Source: a bacterium BRH_c32
Lineage (GTDB): Bacteria > Bacteroidota > Ignavibacteria > Ignavibacteriales > Melioribacteraceae
Assembly (NCBI GenBank): GCA_001516025.1
Contig: LOEU01000021.1
Location: forward strand, 1 to 64,000
Direction: 5' to 3'
Length of the DNA stretch: 64,000 bases
Shown here: one piece after another, positions 28,408 to 38,428 of the stretch
Position numbering within the stretch: position 1 is the stretch's first letter
Layout of the letters: each line of letters opens with the position of its first letter
Made by a program: the position numbers and the translations under genes
The notes under the pieces: model-generated
What the model was told of the DNA's origin: nothing
What the model saw: only the letters and a program-made list of their open reading frames with translations
Database searches by the model: none

Positions 28408-30573
28408 ATGACTATGAAAAACTTAATAATACCAAATAAACAAAATCACAATAAACAATTAATTTATATAGTCGCCATATTTTTATTAGCAAACATCGCA
28501 TTTGCTCAAGAGACGGATTCTACATTGATCCCGACAAGCTATATAAATATTGTTGGCAGATATACTGATGGCAAAGGTGTTGAATTGCGATTTTTCCCTA
28601 ATAAAAAGTCTGTCTTAGAGGTCGGATTAAAAAATGGATTTATCATTGATAGAATGCTTTTCGATTCAACAGATCAAAGAAACGAAACCGAAACACCGGT
28701 CTATAACGAGATAGCAAGAGTATTCCCCTTTAATGATGATCGGTGGGGAACTACAATTAGTAATGAGAAAAACACAGACTCTAGGAGTGAGCTCGAAATT
28801 GCACGCGATTTCCTGAAAAATATTGATAAGAAAGAGGGGGGAGCTTTTGATTTTGAAAAGGGAATCGCTGAATTAAAGGAGCAAAAAAGTAAAGAGGATT
28901 TTGAGTATATGATATTTGCTCTCTCGGCTATAAAAAATGCAAAAGTAGCTATTGCATTGGGCTTAGCTTATACAGATACTACTGTAAAAAAAGGAGAAAC
29001 TTATATATATAGAGTCAGACCTATTGGTAAATCGAATATCTATGATATCATTTCAGTTGATTATAGAATTTTAGTTGATAAGCCTCGTAATAGCTTTGAT
29101 AATAAAGTATATGTTAAACAAGGAGATACAGAATTATTTTTTAGCTGGATAGAAATACCCGAGATATCCGGTTATTTTGTAGAGCGGGCTAATCCCGGTG
29201 AATCCACTTTTATTCAATTAAATGAAGCACCAATATATAACTTAGGCGGCAGCTCTCCAACCGGCGAATCAAGAAGTGGATATAATGACAAAAACCTAAT
29301 TAATTACAAAACATATACATATAGATTTTTTGGCTACACATTATTTGGAGAAAAAGTGCAGTTTGCAGAAGTTAAAGGAATGCCGAAGGATTTAACCCCT
29401 CCCGAAAATCCATTCCTGCCGCAACCGAAACATGTAAAAGATAAGGAAGTTTTGGTTACATGGAAAATGAATCCGACTTCCGCACCTGACTTAAATGGTT
29501 TTTTTGTTGCTCGATCAGATAAAAATGAAGGAGAATTTAAAGTACTTCACAACACTATGCTCCCGAAAAATTCAAGAACATTTATCGATACTACCTTTAT
29601 CCCCGGAGAACCAAATTATTATTTGGTTCAGGCAGTCGATACAGCTAATAATGTTAGTTCTTCATTTCCTGTTTCAGTTACTCTAATCGATTCTATACCT
29701 CCGGTTAAACCGATTTTTATCTCCGGTAAAATAGATTCATTAGGAGTTGTTACGATTATAGTTGAGAAAAATAAAGAGAAAGACCTGATGGGTTATAGAC
29801 TTTTTAGATCAAATAGTGAAGAGCACGAATTTTCAACTATTTATGAGGGATTCATGAATAACGATTCCTTAGATCAAAAAGTTCTGACGGAGTTTAAAGA
29901 TACTGTTTCATTAAATTCTTTAACCCCTATTATTTACTATAAAATTAAAGCCCTCGATTTTAATTACAATCAATCAGAATTTTCAAATGTACTAAAAGTA
30001 GTTCGACCGGATACTATCCCACCTGTTATTCCTCTATTTAATGATGTGATTGTAGGAGAAAAAAAGATTGAACTCCGATTCGTACCGAGCAGCAGCGAAG
30101 ATGTTAATGAGCATATCATCTATCGAAAGACCGATTTACAATCCAAATGGGAAAATCTTAATACCACGGGACCAAAGGAGACAAAATACGTTGATACTAC
30201 CGTAACAACCGGAACAACATATTATTATTCAATTAGGGCTAAAGACATAAGCGGACTCTTTTCAAAATATTCATCTACGGTTTATGGAAAACCTTACGAT
30301 ACAGGTCTAAGACCATCAATTGAAAAATTTAGTATAGATGTGGAAAAGAAAAATATCATTCTTAAATGGGAATATCCTCCTCTAAAGGCAGAACACGTTT
30401 TTATGATCTATAAGAGGGACGATAAAGGGAAATTACAACAATATGATACGACTAAAGAAAAATCTTATACCGATAAGAACGTGAATAAAGAAAATTACTA
30501 TGCAATAAAAGTTATTACGGAAGACGGCGGTCAATCTAAAATGAGTAATGTACTTGGTAAAAATATTGAGTAG
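28408..30573 (+). CDS. Secreted protein with fibronectin-III-like repeats (intact copy)
   Basis: The 721-residue protein has a signal peptide with cleavage after IAFAQ near residue 35; ATGs at 28408 and 28414 are both possible. After an N-terminal domain of about 200 residues (VELRFFPNKKSVLEVGLKNGF) come about five FN3-like modules. They share the pattern PPVxPxF, a WKxxPxxDLxGF or LMGYRLFRS strand, and YYYSIRAKDxxG ending each module. The motif TWKMNPTSAPDLNGFFVARS is the best preserved. No anchor is visible. It starts 2 bp after the 1,642-residue gene, so they are co-transcribed. Bases from 29398 onwards are repeated exactly at 32728, as part of a 3,330-bp tandem duplication. Confidence 0.8.
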   Translation: MTMKNLIIPNKQNHNKQLIYIVAIFLLANIAFAQETDSTLIPTSYINIVGRYTDGKGVELRFFPNKKSVLEVGLKNGFIIDRMLFDSTDQRNETETPVYNEIARVFPFNDDRWGTTISNEKNTDSRSELEIARDFLKNIDKKEGGAFDFEKGIAELKEQKSKEDFEYMIFALSAIKNAKVAIALGLAYTDTTVKKGETYIYRVRPIGKSNIYDIISVDYRILVDKPRNSFDNKVYVKQGDTELFFSWIEIPEISGYFVERANPGESTFIQLNEAPIYNLGGSSPTGESRSGYNDKNLINYKTYTYRFFGYTLFGEKVQFAEVKGMPKDLTPPENPFLPQPKHVKDKEVLVTWKMNPTSAPDLNGFFVARSDKNEGEFKVLHNTMLPKNSRTFIDTTFIPGEPNYYLVQAVDTANNVSSSFPVSVTLIDSIPPVKPIFISGKIDSLGVVTIIVEKNKEKDLMGYRLFRSNSEEHEFSTIYEGFMNNDSLDQKVLTEFKDTVSLNSLTPIIYYKIKALDFNYNQSEFSNVLKVVRPDTIPPVIPLFNDVIVGEKKIELRFVPSSSEDVNEHIIYRKTDLQSKWENLNTTGPKETKYVDTTVTTGTTYYYSIRAKDISGLFSKYSSTVYGKPYDTGLRPSIEKFSIDVEKKNIILKWEYPPLKAEHVFMIYKRDDKGKLQQYDTTKEKSYTDKNVNKENYYAIKVITEDGGQSKMSNVLGKNIE

Positions 30574-32727
30574 GGGAAGTAGTTCAATGTCGGAGAATAA
30601 TGCGGATTCTGACATCATAAATATTTAAGGAAAATGAAATGAAAATATATAAAATTTTATTACTGTTTTTTATAGCTGCCATATCGACATTTGCTCAAGT
30701 TTCTGTTAAACTTCAGCAGCCCCCGCCTTATCAGTTTAAAGTGGAGGAGTTTTGGAAAATTGTTCTTATCAATGGCGGTGATAGACCCATAAATGTTTAT
30801 TTAATAGGAACTGCTACGGAATCTTTGCAGGGGAAGGTTATCGAAGCTACTTCTTCTATAATCACACTTCAGAAAGGAGTGAAAGCTGTCTCAGGACGCG
30901 ATCTCGGTCCTTTCTCCGTAAGCGAATCGAACAGCCGCTACAAAGATATTATTCTTAACACCGGCGGACTGCCATCCGGTAGCTATAATATTTGCATCGC
31001 CGTTATAGATGCAGCAGATGGAAAGCAGATTGCTACTGATTGCATTTCGGTTAATATTGAAAATTTTAATCGTATGGAATTGGTTTCTCCTATGGATGGT
31101 GAGATTTTAGGAGATAATTTCAATGAAGATGCAGAAATTGATCAAACTACGGATACACAATGGGAAGATTCTACATCAGAAATATCTAAAAAGAAAAAAG
31201 ATAGAGATTGGGATGAAGCTGTTGGCGACTTGAAAAAGAAAAAGGATTATGATTGGGATGAAGTTGTTGGTGACCCAAAGAAGTTAACAGATAATAATAA
31301 GAAGCCGGTTAATAGGAGCAAAAATAGCCCCATCGTTATTTTTTCATGGCTTCCGCCCATTCCCGTTCCACCCGGTGCAAGAATTAGCTACCGATTAAAA
31401 ATTGTGGAAATTTACGGGAATCAATCCGTCCATTCGGCAATGGCTTCAAATCCTCTTTATTATCAATCGTTTAATTTATCCACAACCACAATACGATATC
31501 CGATTGCCGCACAACCATTAATGCCGGGCAGAAAATACGCTTGGTCAGTGGAAGCATTTGCAGGTGATTTCAAAATTCAGGAGAGTGAAGTAAGATCATT
31601 TGAAATTCAGGGTGGGGAGGAGAGTAAGATAAGGTATGATGTAAGTAATGCCGGAACTGTTCAATACAGTTCGTCCGGCTTTTTTGATAAATCGGGTTTG
31701 CCTTCAGGTTTATCCTCATTCTCAATTAGAAGTTCAGGAGCTTCTGCTCTAAGCATGTTTAGGAACACTCCTCCAATAGATATCTTAAGCACTCCCGGTG
31801 CATTGGTATTTTCGGGTGATGCAAAATTGGCAATCGTATCGAATAGCAAACCGCCACAATTTTCCCAGCTTCCTTCTACTTATAAGACTCTTGAAATTAA
31901 TCCCCGTCTGTCAGTTTACGATATTCCATTCGGGCTCAATATCTATTTGAGTTCATTAAATAATTCGAGCCGGCAAAGTTTGAACAGTGTTTCATTTATT
32001 CTTGATATCGAACGCTTGAAATCAAAGATTAAAGAACGCATTTCAGAGAAAGCAAGTTCGGCTATCTCTTCAGCCGATTCAACTTTAGGAAAAATTGATC
32101 CCGCTACATTAAATGATCCTTCTAAACTTGTTGATAATGCGGAAAAACTTGGGCTAATTTCTCCGGCGGAGAAGTTTTTTCTAAATATTAAAACGCTCGG
32201 AATTGGAAGAACATATCCAACATATTCAGATTTCACAGTTAATGGTGTGCCCGTTAATGGATTGGATCTTGGTTACCAACTCGGAATATTATACTTCGCT
32301 GTGGCAGTGGGAAATAATCTGGATGGTATCAATGATGTTTCGTTTAAAAGATCATTTTTATCCGGTCAATTTGGATTCGGTGAAAAAGAAAATACTCATT
32401 TCTTTTTATCTGCCGTAAAAATGAAAGATGATCCCAATTCGATTCAAGTAAGTCCTTCCAATTTATCATTAACACCTCAAGAAAATGTGGTGCTCGGTTC
32501 TGAAGGTAAACTCAATTTATTTAATAAATTAATTGAGATTGATGGAGAGGGAGCGGTATCCGGATTAACACGAAATTTGAATGATGCAGATTTTACAAGC
32601 GGATCGATTCCGGGTTTTATTAACGATCTATTAACTCCGAAGCTAAGTACCTCATTTGATTACGCTTGGAAAGGGAAAATTGCTTTTAATAATCAGGCGA
32701 CTGCCACATATTTTTCATTAGGTGTAA
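29398..32727 (+). repeat. Tandem duplication, copy 1 (3,330 bp)
   Basis: This segment and the next one (32728-36057) are the same sequence at an offset of 3,330 bases; every stretch I compared is identical, as are the encoded proteins. The unit runs from inside the FN3-protein gene to inside the barrel-protein gene. Left parent at 29398 (CCTCCCGAAAATCC) and right parent at 36057 (GGTGTAA) meet at 32727/32728. There is no homology beyond a base or two at the junction. Length is a multiple of three, but the two genes are in different frames so no fusion protein results. Confidence 0.95.
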
Positions 32728-32774
32728 CCTCCCGAAAATCCATTCCTGCCGCAACCGAAACATGTAAAAGATAA
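30639..32774 (+). pseudogene. Truncated barrel-protein gene at duplication junction (3-prime end lost)
   Basis: The first 696 codons equal those of the full gene at 33969. At the junction (32727/32728) the frame enters the duplicated FN3 gene out of phase and stops after about 15 foreign codons (ending ETCKR). The lost part is the C-terminal beta-barrel with its terminal tryptophan, so the product would be an exported but unanchored fragment. The signal peptide and N-terminal domain remain, so it could still be made and secreted. Confidence 0.85.
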
Positions 32775-33903
32775 GGAAGTTTTGGTTACATGGAAAATGA
32801 ATCCGACTTCCGCACCTGACTTAAATGGTTTTTTTGTTGCTCGATCAGATAAAAATGAAGGAGAATTTAAAGTACTTCACAACACTATGCTCCCGAAAAA
32901 TTCAAGAACATTTATCGATACTACCTTTATCCCCGGAGAACCAAATTATTATTTGGTTCAGGCAGTCGATACAGCTAATAATGTTAGTTCTTCATTTCCT
33001 GTTTCAGTTACTCTAATCGATTCTATACCTCCGGTTAAACCGATTTTTATCTCCGGTAAAATAGATTCATTAGGAGTTGTTACGATTATAGTTGAGAAAA
33101 ATAAAGAGAAAGACCTGATGGGTTATAGACTTTTTAGATCAAATAGTGAAGAGCACGAATTTTCAACTATTTATGAGGGATTCATGAATAACGATTCCTT
33201 AGATCAAAAAGTTCTGACGGAGTTTAAAGATACTGTTTCATTAAATTCTTTAACCCCTATTATTTACTATAAAATTAAAGCCCTCGATTTTAATTACAAT
33301 CAATCAGAATTTTCAAATGTACTAAAAGTAGTTCGACCGGATACTATCCCACCTGTTATTCCTCTATTTAATGATGTGATTGTAGGAGAAAAAAAGATTG
33401 AACTCCGATTCGTACCGAGCAGCAGCGAAGATGTTAATGAGCATATCATCTATCGAAAGACCGATTTACAATCCAAATGGGAAAATCTTAATACCACGGG
33501 ACCAAAGGAGACAAAATACGTTGATACTACCGTAACAACCGGAACAACATATTATTATTCAATTAGGGCTAAAGACATAAGCGGACTCTTTTCAAAATAT
33601 TCATCTACGGTTTATGGAAAACCTTACGATACAGGTCTAAGACCATCAATTGAAAAATTTAGTATAGATGTGGAAAAGAAAAATATCATTCTTAAATGGG
33701 AATATCCTCCTCTAAAGGCAGAACACGTTTTTATGATCTATAAGAGGGACGATAAAGGGAAATTACAACAATATGATACGACTAAAGAAAAATCTTATAC
33801 CGATAAGAACGTGAATAAAGAAAATTACTATGCAATAAAAGTTATTACGGAAGACGGCGGTCAATCTAAAATGAGTAATGTACTTGGTAAAAATATTGAG
33901 TAG
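32728..33903 (+). pseudogene. 5-prime-truncated copy of the FN3-protein gene
   Basis: This is an exact repeat of the last 391 codons of the gene at 28408. It lacks the signal peptide and N-terminal domain, and a TAA immediately precedes it in frame at 32725. The first possible start inside it is TTG 32782, without a ribosome site, so export or even translation is unlikely. Confidence 0.85.
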
Positions 33904-36057
33904 GGGAAGTAGTTCAATGTCGGAGAATAATGCGGATTCTGACATCATAAATATTTAAGGAAAATGAAATGAAAATATATAAAATTTTATTACTGTTTTT
34001 TATAGCTGCCATATCGACATTTGCTCAAGTTTCTGTTAAACTTCAGCAGCCCCCGCCTTATCAGTTTAAAGTGGAGGAGTTTTGGAAAATTGTTCTTATC
34101 AATGGCGGTGATAGACCCATAAATGTTTATTTAATAGGAACTGCTACGGAATCTTTGCAGGGGAAGGTTATCGAAGCTACTTCTTCTATAATCACACTTC
34201 AGAAAGGAGTGAAAGCTGTCTCAGGACGCGATCTCGGTCCTTTCTCCGTAAGCGAATCGAACAGCCGCTACAAAGATATTATTCTTAACACCGGCGGACT
34301 GCCATCCGGTAGCTATAATATTTGCATCGCCGTTATAGATGCAGCAGATGGAAAGCAGATTGCTACTGATTGCATTTCGGTTAATATTGAAAATTTTAAT
34401 CGTATGGAATTGGTTTCTCCTATGGATGGTGAGATTTTAGGAGATAATTTCAATGAAGATGCAGAAATTGATCAAACTACGGATACACAATGGGAAGATT
34501 CTACATCAGAAATATCTAAAAAGAAAAAAGATAGAGATTGGGATGAAGCTGTTGGCGACTTGAAAAAGAAAAAGGATTATGATTGGGATGAAGTTGTTGG
34601 TGACCCAAAGAAGTTAACAGATAATAATAAGAAGCCGGTTAATAGGAGCAAAAATAGCCCCATCGTTATTTTTTCATGGCTTCCGCCCATTCCCGTTCCA
34701 CCCGGTGCAAGAATTAGCTACCGATTAAAAATTGTGGAAATTTACGGGAATCAATCCGTCCATTCGGCAATGGCTTCAAATCCTCTTTATTATCAATCGT
34801 TTAATTTATCCACAACCACAATACGATATCCGATTGCCGCACAACCATTAATGCCGGGCAGAAAATACGCTTGGTCAGTGGAAGCATTTGCAGGTGATTT
34901 CAAAATTCAGGAGAGTGAAGTAAGATCATTTGAAATTCAGGGTGGGGAGGAGAGTAAGATAAGGTATGATGTAAGTAATGCCGGAACTGTTCAATACAGT
35001 TCGTCCGGCTTTTTTGATAAATCGGGTTTGCCTTCAGGTTTATCCTCATTCTCAATTAGAAGTTCAGGAGCTTCTGCTCTAAGCATGTTTAGGAACACTC
35101 CTCCAATAGATATCTTAAGCACTCCCGGTGCATTGGTATTTTCGGGTGATGCAAAATTGGCAATCGTATCGAATAGCAAACCGCCACAATTTTCCCAGCT
35201 TCCTTCTACTTATAAGACTCTTGAAATTAATCCCCGTCTGTCAGTTTACGATATTCCATTCGGGCTCAATATCTATTTGAGTTCATTAAATAATTCGAGC
35301 CGGCAAAGTTTGAACAGTGTTTCATTTATTCTTGATATCGAACGCTTGAAATCAAAGATTAAAGAACGCATTTCAGAGAAAGCAAGTTCGGCTATCTCTT
35401 CAGCCGATTCAACTTTAGGAAAAATTGATCCCGCTACATTAAATGATCCTTCTAAACTTGTTGATAATGCGGAAAAACTTGGGCTAATTTCTCCGGCGGA
35501 GAAGTTTTTTCTAAATATTAAAACGCTCGGAATTGGAAGAACATATCCAACATATTCAGATTTCACAGTTAATGGTGTGCCCGTTAATGGATTGGATCTT
35601 GGTTACCAACTCGGAATATTATACTTCGCTGTGGCAGTGGGAAATAATCTGGATGGTATCAATGATGTTTCGTTTAAAAGATCATTTTTATCCGGTCAAT
35701 TTGGATTCGGTGAAAAAGAAAATACTCATTTCTTTTTATCTGCCGTAAAAATGAAAGATGATCCCAATTCGATTCAAGTAAGTCCTTCCAATTTATCATT
35801 AACACCTCAAGAAAATGTGGTGCTCGGTTCTGAAGGTAAACTCAATTTATTTAATAAATTAATTGAGATTGATGGAGAGGGAGCGGTATCCGGATTAACA
35901 CGAAATTTGAATGATGCAGATTTTACAAGCGGATCGATTCCGGGTTTTATTAACGATCTATTAACTCCGAAGCTAAGTACCTCATTTGATTACGCTTGGA
36001 AAGGGAAAATTGCTTTTAATAATCAGGCGACTGCCACATATTTTTCATTAGGTGTAA
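32728..36057 (+). repeat. Tandem duplication, copy 2 (3,330 bp)
   Basis: This is the second copy of the unit described at 29398. It restores the 5-prime region of the barrel-protein gene, which then continues into unique sequence at 36058. One intact copy of each gene therefore survives: FN3 protein upstream, barrel protein downstream. Confidence 0.95.
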
Positions 36058-36830
36058 ATAGAATCGGTCCCGGATTTATATCTCTGGGAGCACCAAATTT
36101 ACGACAGGATCAATTTCAATTTGATGCAAAGTTCGATCAGAAAATAGCAGAAAAGAAAATAACGTTGAAAACATTCTTTAGAGTTTATCATGATAATCTA
36201 ATCAATTGGAAACAATCTACTACGACTACAACATCGTTCGGAATTAATCTAGGATTCTATTTCCCAAAGCTGCCGTTTTTCCAAATTAATTATTCCCCAT
36301 ATTCACAAAGAAACGATAATGTTCTCGTTACGCTACAGATGAAAAACACATTCGATTCGTTCTCATTCATGACCGGTTATTCCTATCAATTTTCAGGTAT
36401 GTATGCATCAACAATGTTCTCATTTAATACTCAATCGCAGAACTCCATGCTCGGTAATACCTCTACCGAATTTTCAAATACATCATATATGATTAATCAA
36501 AATCTTAATTTTGAATTTCCGCTTTCACTGAGCTCGACCTTTAGTTTGTCTCAATCTAAAATACTCTCTATCTCAAGTAATTTAACCGAATTTGATCTCA
36601 ATGGGAGTTATCAGTTAAGCGAAAGTATTTCCGCTAATCTAGGCGGAACAATCTCTAATGAGGAAAGCTTAACAAAGCGCGTGATGGTTACTCTTGGAAC
36701 TAATATTATGATTTCAAAATTGCTACGTTTCCAATTGCAAGGAAATATTTCCAACTATAAAGACCTTTCAGGCGGGGGACTCAATTATAATGATAGTATG
36801 CTTCAGGCATCGGTTATGCTTAATTGGTAA
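33969..36830 (+). CDS. Secreted/outer-membrane protein with TANFOR-like domain and C-terminal beta-barrel (intact copy)
   Basis: The 953-residue protein has a signal peptide (cleavage after STFAQ, residue 20). An N-terminal domain shares KLQQPPPYQFKVEEFWKIVLI and later YRLKIVEIYGNQS and GRKYAWSVEAF with the 1,642-residue protein. Between them is a hydrophilic insert with two repeats of DWDEAVGD and DWDEVVGD separated by lysine runs (about 185-215). The last 270 residues alternate polar and aromatic residues in short strands (NLGFYFPKLPFFQINYSPYS ...) and end in MLNW. A terminal aromatic residue is the usual signature of outer-membrane barrels recognised by BamA. It probably anchors a surface complex with the FN3 protein and the 1,642-residue protein. 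Its upstream 65 bp are duplicated, so both copies share the same leader. Confidence 0.75.
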   Translation: MKIYKILLLFFIAAISTFAQVSVKLQQPPPYQFKVEEFWKIVLINGGDRPINVYLIGTATESLQGKVIEATSSIITLQKGVKAVSGRDLGPFSVSESNSRYKDIILNTGGLPSGSYNICIAVIDAADGKQIATDCISVNIENFNRMELVSPMDGEILGDNFNEDAEIDQTTDTQWEDSTSEISKKKKDRDWDEAVGDLKKKKDYDWDEVVGDPKKLTDNNKKPVNRSKNSPIVIFSWLPPIPVPPGARISYRLKIVEIYGNQSVHSAMASNPLYYQSFNLSTTTIRYPIAAQPLMPGRKYAWSVEAFAGDFKIQESEVRSFEIQGGEESKIRYDVSNAGTVQYSSSGFFDKSGLPSGLSSFSIRSSGASALSMFRNTPPIDILSTPGALVFSGDAKLAIVSNSKPPQFSQLPSTYKTLEINPRLSVYDIPFGLNIYLSSLNNSSRQSLNSVSFILDIERLKSKIKERISEKASSAISSADSTLGKIDPATLNDPSKLVDNAEKLGLISPAEKFFLNIKTLGIGRTYPTYSDFTVNGVPVNGLDLGYQLGILYFAVAVGNNLDGINDVSFKRSFLSGQFGFGEKENTHFFLSAVKMKDDPNSIQVSPSNLSLTPQENVVLGSEGKLNLFNKLIEIDGEGAVSGLTRNLNDADFTSGSIPGFINDLLTPKLSTSFDYAWKGKIAFNNQATATYFSLGVNRIGPGFISLGAPNLRQDQFQFDAKFDQKIAEKKITLKTFFRVYHDNLINWKQSTTTTTSFGINLGFYFPKLPFFQINYSPYSQRNDNVLVTLQMKNTFDSFSFMTGYSYQFSGMYASTMFSFNTQSQNSMLGNTSTEFSNTSYMINQNLNFEFPLSLSSTFSLSQSKILSISSNLTEFDLNGSYQLSESISANLGGTISNEESLTKRVMVTLGTNIMISKLLRFQLQGNISNYKDLSGGGLNYNDSMLQASVMLNW

Positions 36831-37532
36831 GTTGATTTACTTATTAGAGAAAACTATAAATCTAATGAATATTAAACTTAATAAGAGAGTAGCTTCTATT
36901 AAAATGGAAGCAATCGGATGAAAAGCTATTATATAGAAAAAAAAGAAATAAGGTAAAATAAATCATTTCTAAAACAGGGGATAGCAACAGAAAAATTCTT
37001 AATAGATAATAACTACGGAAGGAGAGAATAATGCGAATTTAATTCTTCATTAAAAATATCAAAACATATTCTTCAAGCTGCTAAATCGATTCCTGGATCT
37101 TTCATCAAGCTAAGATTGTGAGAATAAGAATATATCTCCTTATCGAAAAGTCCTATTGCTTTTACTCCATAATCACCAATAACAAGTCCGTCATTTCAGG
37201 CTAAATATATAGAAGTATCATAACCAAAATTTTTAGCTTCTTTAATAATATCAATAGTAAGTTCTTTTCGTTTTTTATTATCGATTAAATCTAATTCTTC
37301 AAGACGAATTAACATTGAACTATGTGAGCAAGAAAAATACTGTTCAAGAGCAATTACAGTACTTAAAAGATATCAAAGATTACCAGATCTGATGGAAGCT
37401 CTTAGCGTATTTGAAATAATATGGGCAAAGTGCGTAATGCCTCTGGAAGGTGCGATAATAACCCGGGATAATGTCGACTCCAATCAATTCTGAGTTTTGT
37501 TATAAAGAACTTTTCAGTAACCTTAAATCCCA
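36831..37532. other. Intergenic stretch with eroded gene remnants
   Basis: No intact gene is present. A minus-strand remnant at 37073-37315 is listed separately. On the plus strand an open frame (37323-37493) contains YCSRAITVLKRYQRLPDLMEAL. This weakly resembles the C-terminal SARAxxRxLKxARTIADLEG region of YifB/ComM proteins and may be a decayed fragment of one. Bases 36831-37072 show nothing. Confidence 0.4.
37073..37315 (-). pseudogene. Decayed gene fragment with internal stop
   Basis: Read on the minus strand from ATG 37315, about 80 codons give LIRLEELDLIDNKKRKELTI, then KEAKNFGYDTSIYLA, a TGA at 37196-37198, then NDGLVIGDYGVKAIGLFDKE. The same frame resumes across the stop, so this is a once-coding sequence. 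The pattern LxRLEELxLI ... A..GYD resembles the C-terminal part of XRE/ImmA-type regulators, but I cannot assign it firmly. Confidence 0.45.
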
Positions 37533-38399
37533 CTAAAAACCCCATAGCAGCCAGCTCCTTTTTGCTTTTTCCATGAGTAATTTCAAACCTACCGCACTAT
37601 CTTTCAGACTAATAAAAGTTGAATCAATATTATTGGCAGTTGTCGGATCCATTAATAAACGCCCAACAGTTCCATTTCCCGATTCAAGGTTATTTGTGAT
37701 ACTCGCCAGGTTTTTTGTGATATTTGAGGTATTTGCCATTGTTTCTTTAATTGATAATAATAGATCATCAATATCATTCGCTTTAGCCATTAGGGTTCTA
37801 AAATCATCAGAGCCGTTTTCCAAATTAGTGAAAGTAGATTCGAATTTTTGTCTCCACTCCTGATCCATTATTAATTTTCCTATTGTTCCTTTCCCCGATT
37901 CAATATTTTTGGTCATACTTGCTAAATCACCGGTGATTTCAGCTGTGTAATCAATAGTTGTTTTTACCTTTGACAATATACTATCGATGTCAATTGGCAT
38001 ACTTGTAGCAATCAAACCGCCGTTTTCTATTCTCTTTTTTCTCCCTGTTCCGGGATTTATTATTAACGCCTTATTTCCCATAAGTCCCTCAGAACCGATA
38101 CTTGCTATGGCATCCTTCTTTATAAACTGCCGTGCATCTTCATCAATCATTATTTCTACATTTACTAAGGTATCACTAATAATTGTAATATTATCGATGG
38201 TTCCGACGTTAACGCCCAACAATCGAACATTATTACCAATTTGAAGTCCGGAAACATTTTTGAATACTCCATTCAAACGAAAAGTGCTTCTGAACATCTG
38301 CTGACGCTCCCCGATAAAATAGACCCCTAAAATGAGAATCAGCATTCCCAGAGAAATAAATATTCCTAGTTTAATTTTATTTGTACTATTTTTTTCCAT
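37533..38399 (-). CDS. mlaD: MCE-domain substrate-binding protein of a lipid ABC transporter (MlaD-like)
   Basis: The 288-residue protein has an N-terminal membrane anchor (about 10-28; LGIFISLGMLILILGVYFIG) and one MCE domain (about 35-115). The domain shows VSGLQIGNNVRLLGVNVGTI and the loop SIGSEGLMGNKALIINPG. A periplasmic helical tail carries two copies of an ESGxGTxGxLxMD motif (about 166-178 and 238-250). MCE proteins form hexameric rings that carry phospholipids or other lipids between the inner and outer membrane. It is the last gene of the three-gene operon, 29 bp after the ATPase. No MlaB or MlaC gene is present in the window, as is common in this phylum. Confidence 0.88.
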   Translation of the reverse strand: MEKNSTNKIKLGIFISLGMLILILGVYFIGERQQMFRSTFRLNGVFKNVSGLQIGNNVRLLGVNVGTIDNITIISDTLVNVEIMIDEDARQFIKKDAIASIGSEGLMGNKALIINPGTGRKKRIENGGLIATSMPIDIDSILSKVKTTIDYTAEITGDLASMTKNIESGKGTIGKLIMDQEWRQKFESTFTNLENGSDDFRTLMAKANDIDDLLLSIKETMANTSNITKNLASITNNLESGNGTVGRLLMDPTTANNIDSTFISLKDSAVGLKLLMEKAKRSWLLWGF

Positions 38400-38428
38400 T
38401 TTATTTGCCTTCAGTTATCTCTTAAATG

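Noticed and set aside
32728-33903. A separate functional gene for a 373-residue FN3 protein
   Set aside because: It is an exact copy of the 3-prime part of the gene at 28408, lacks a signal peptide, and has an in-frame stop directly before it.
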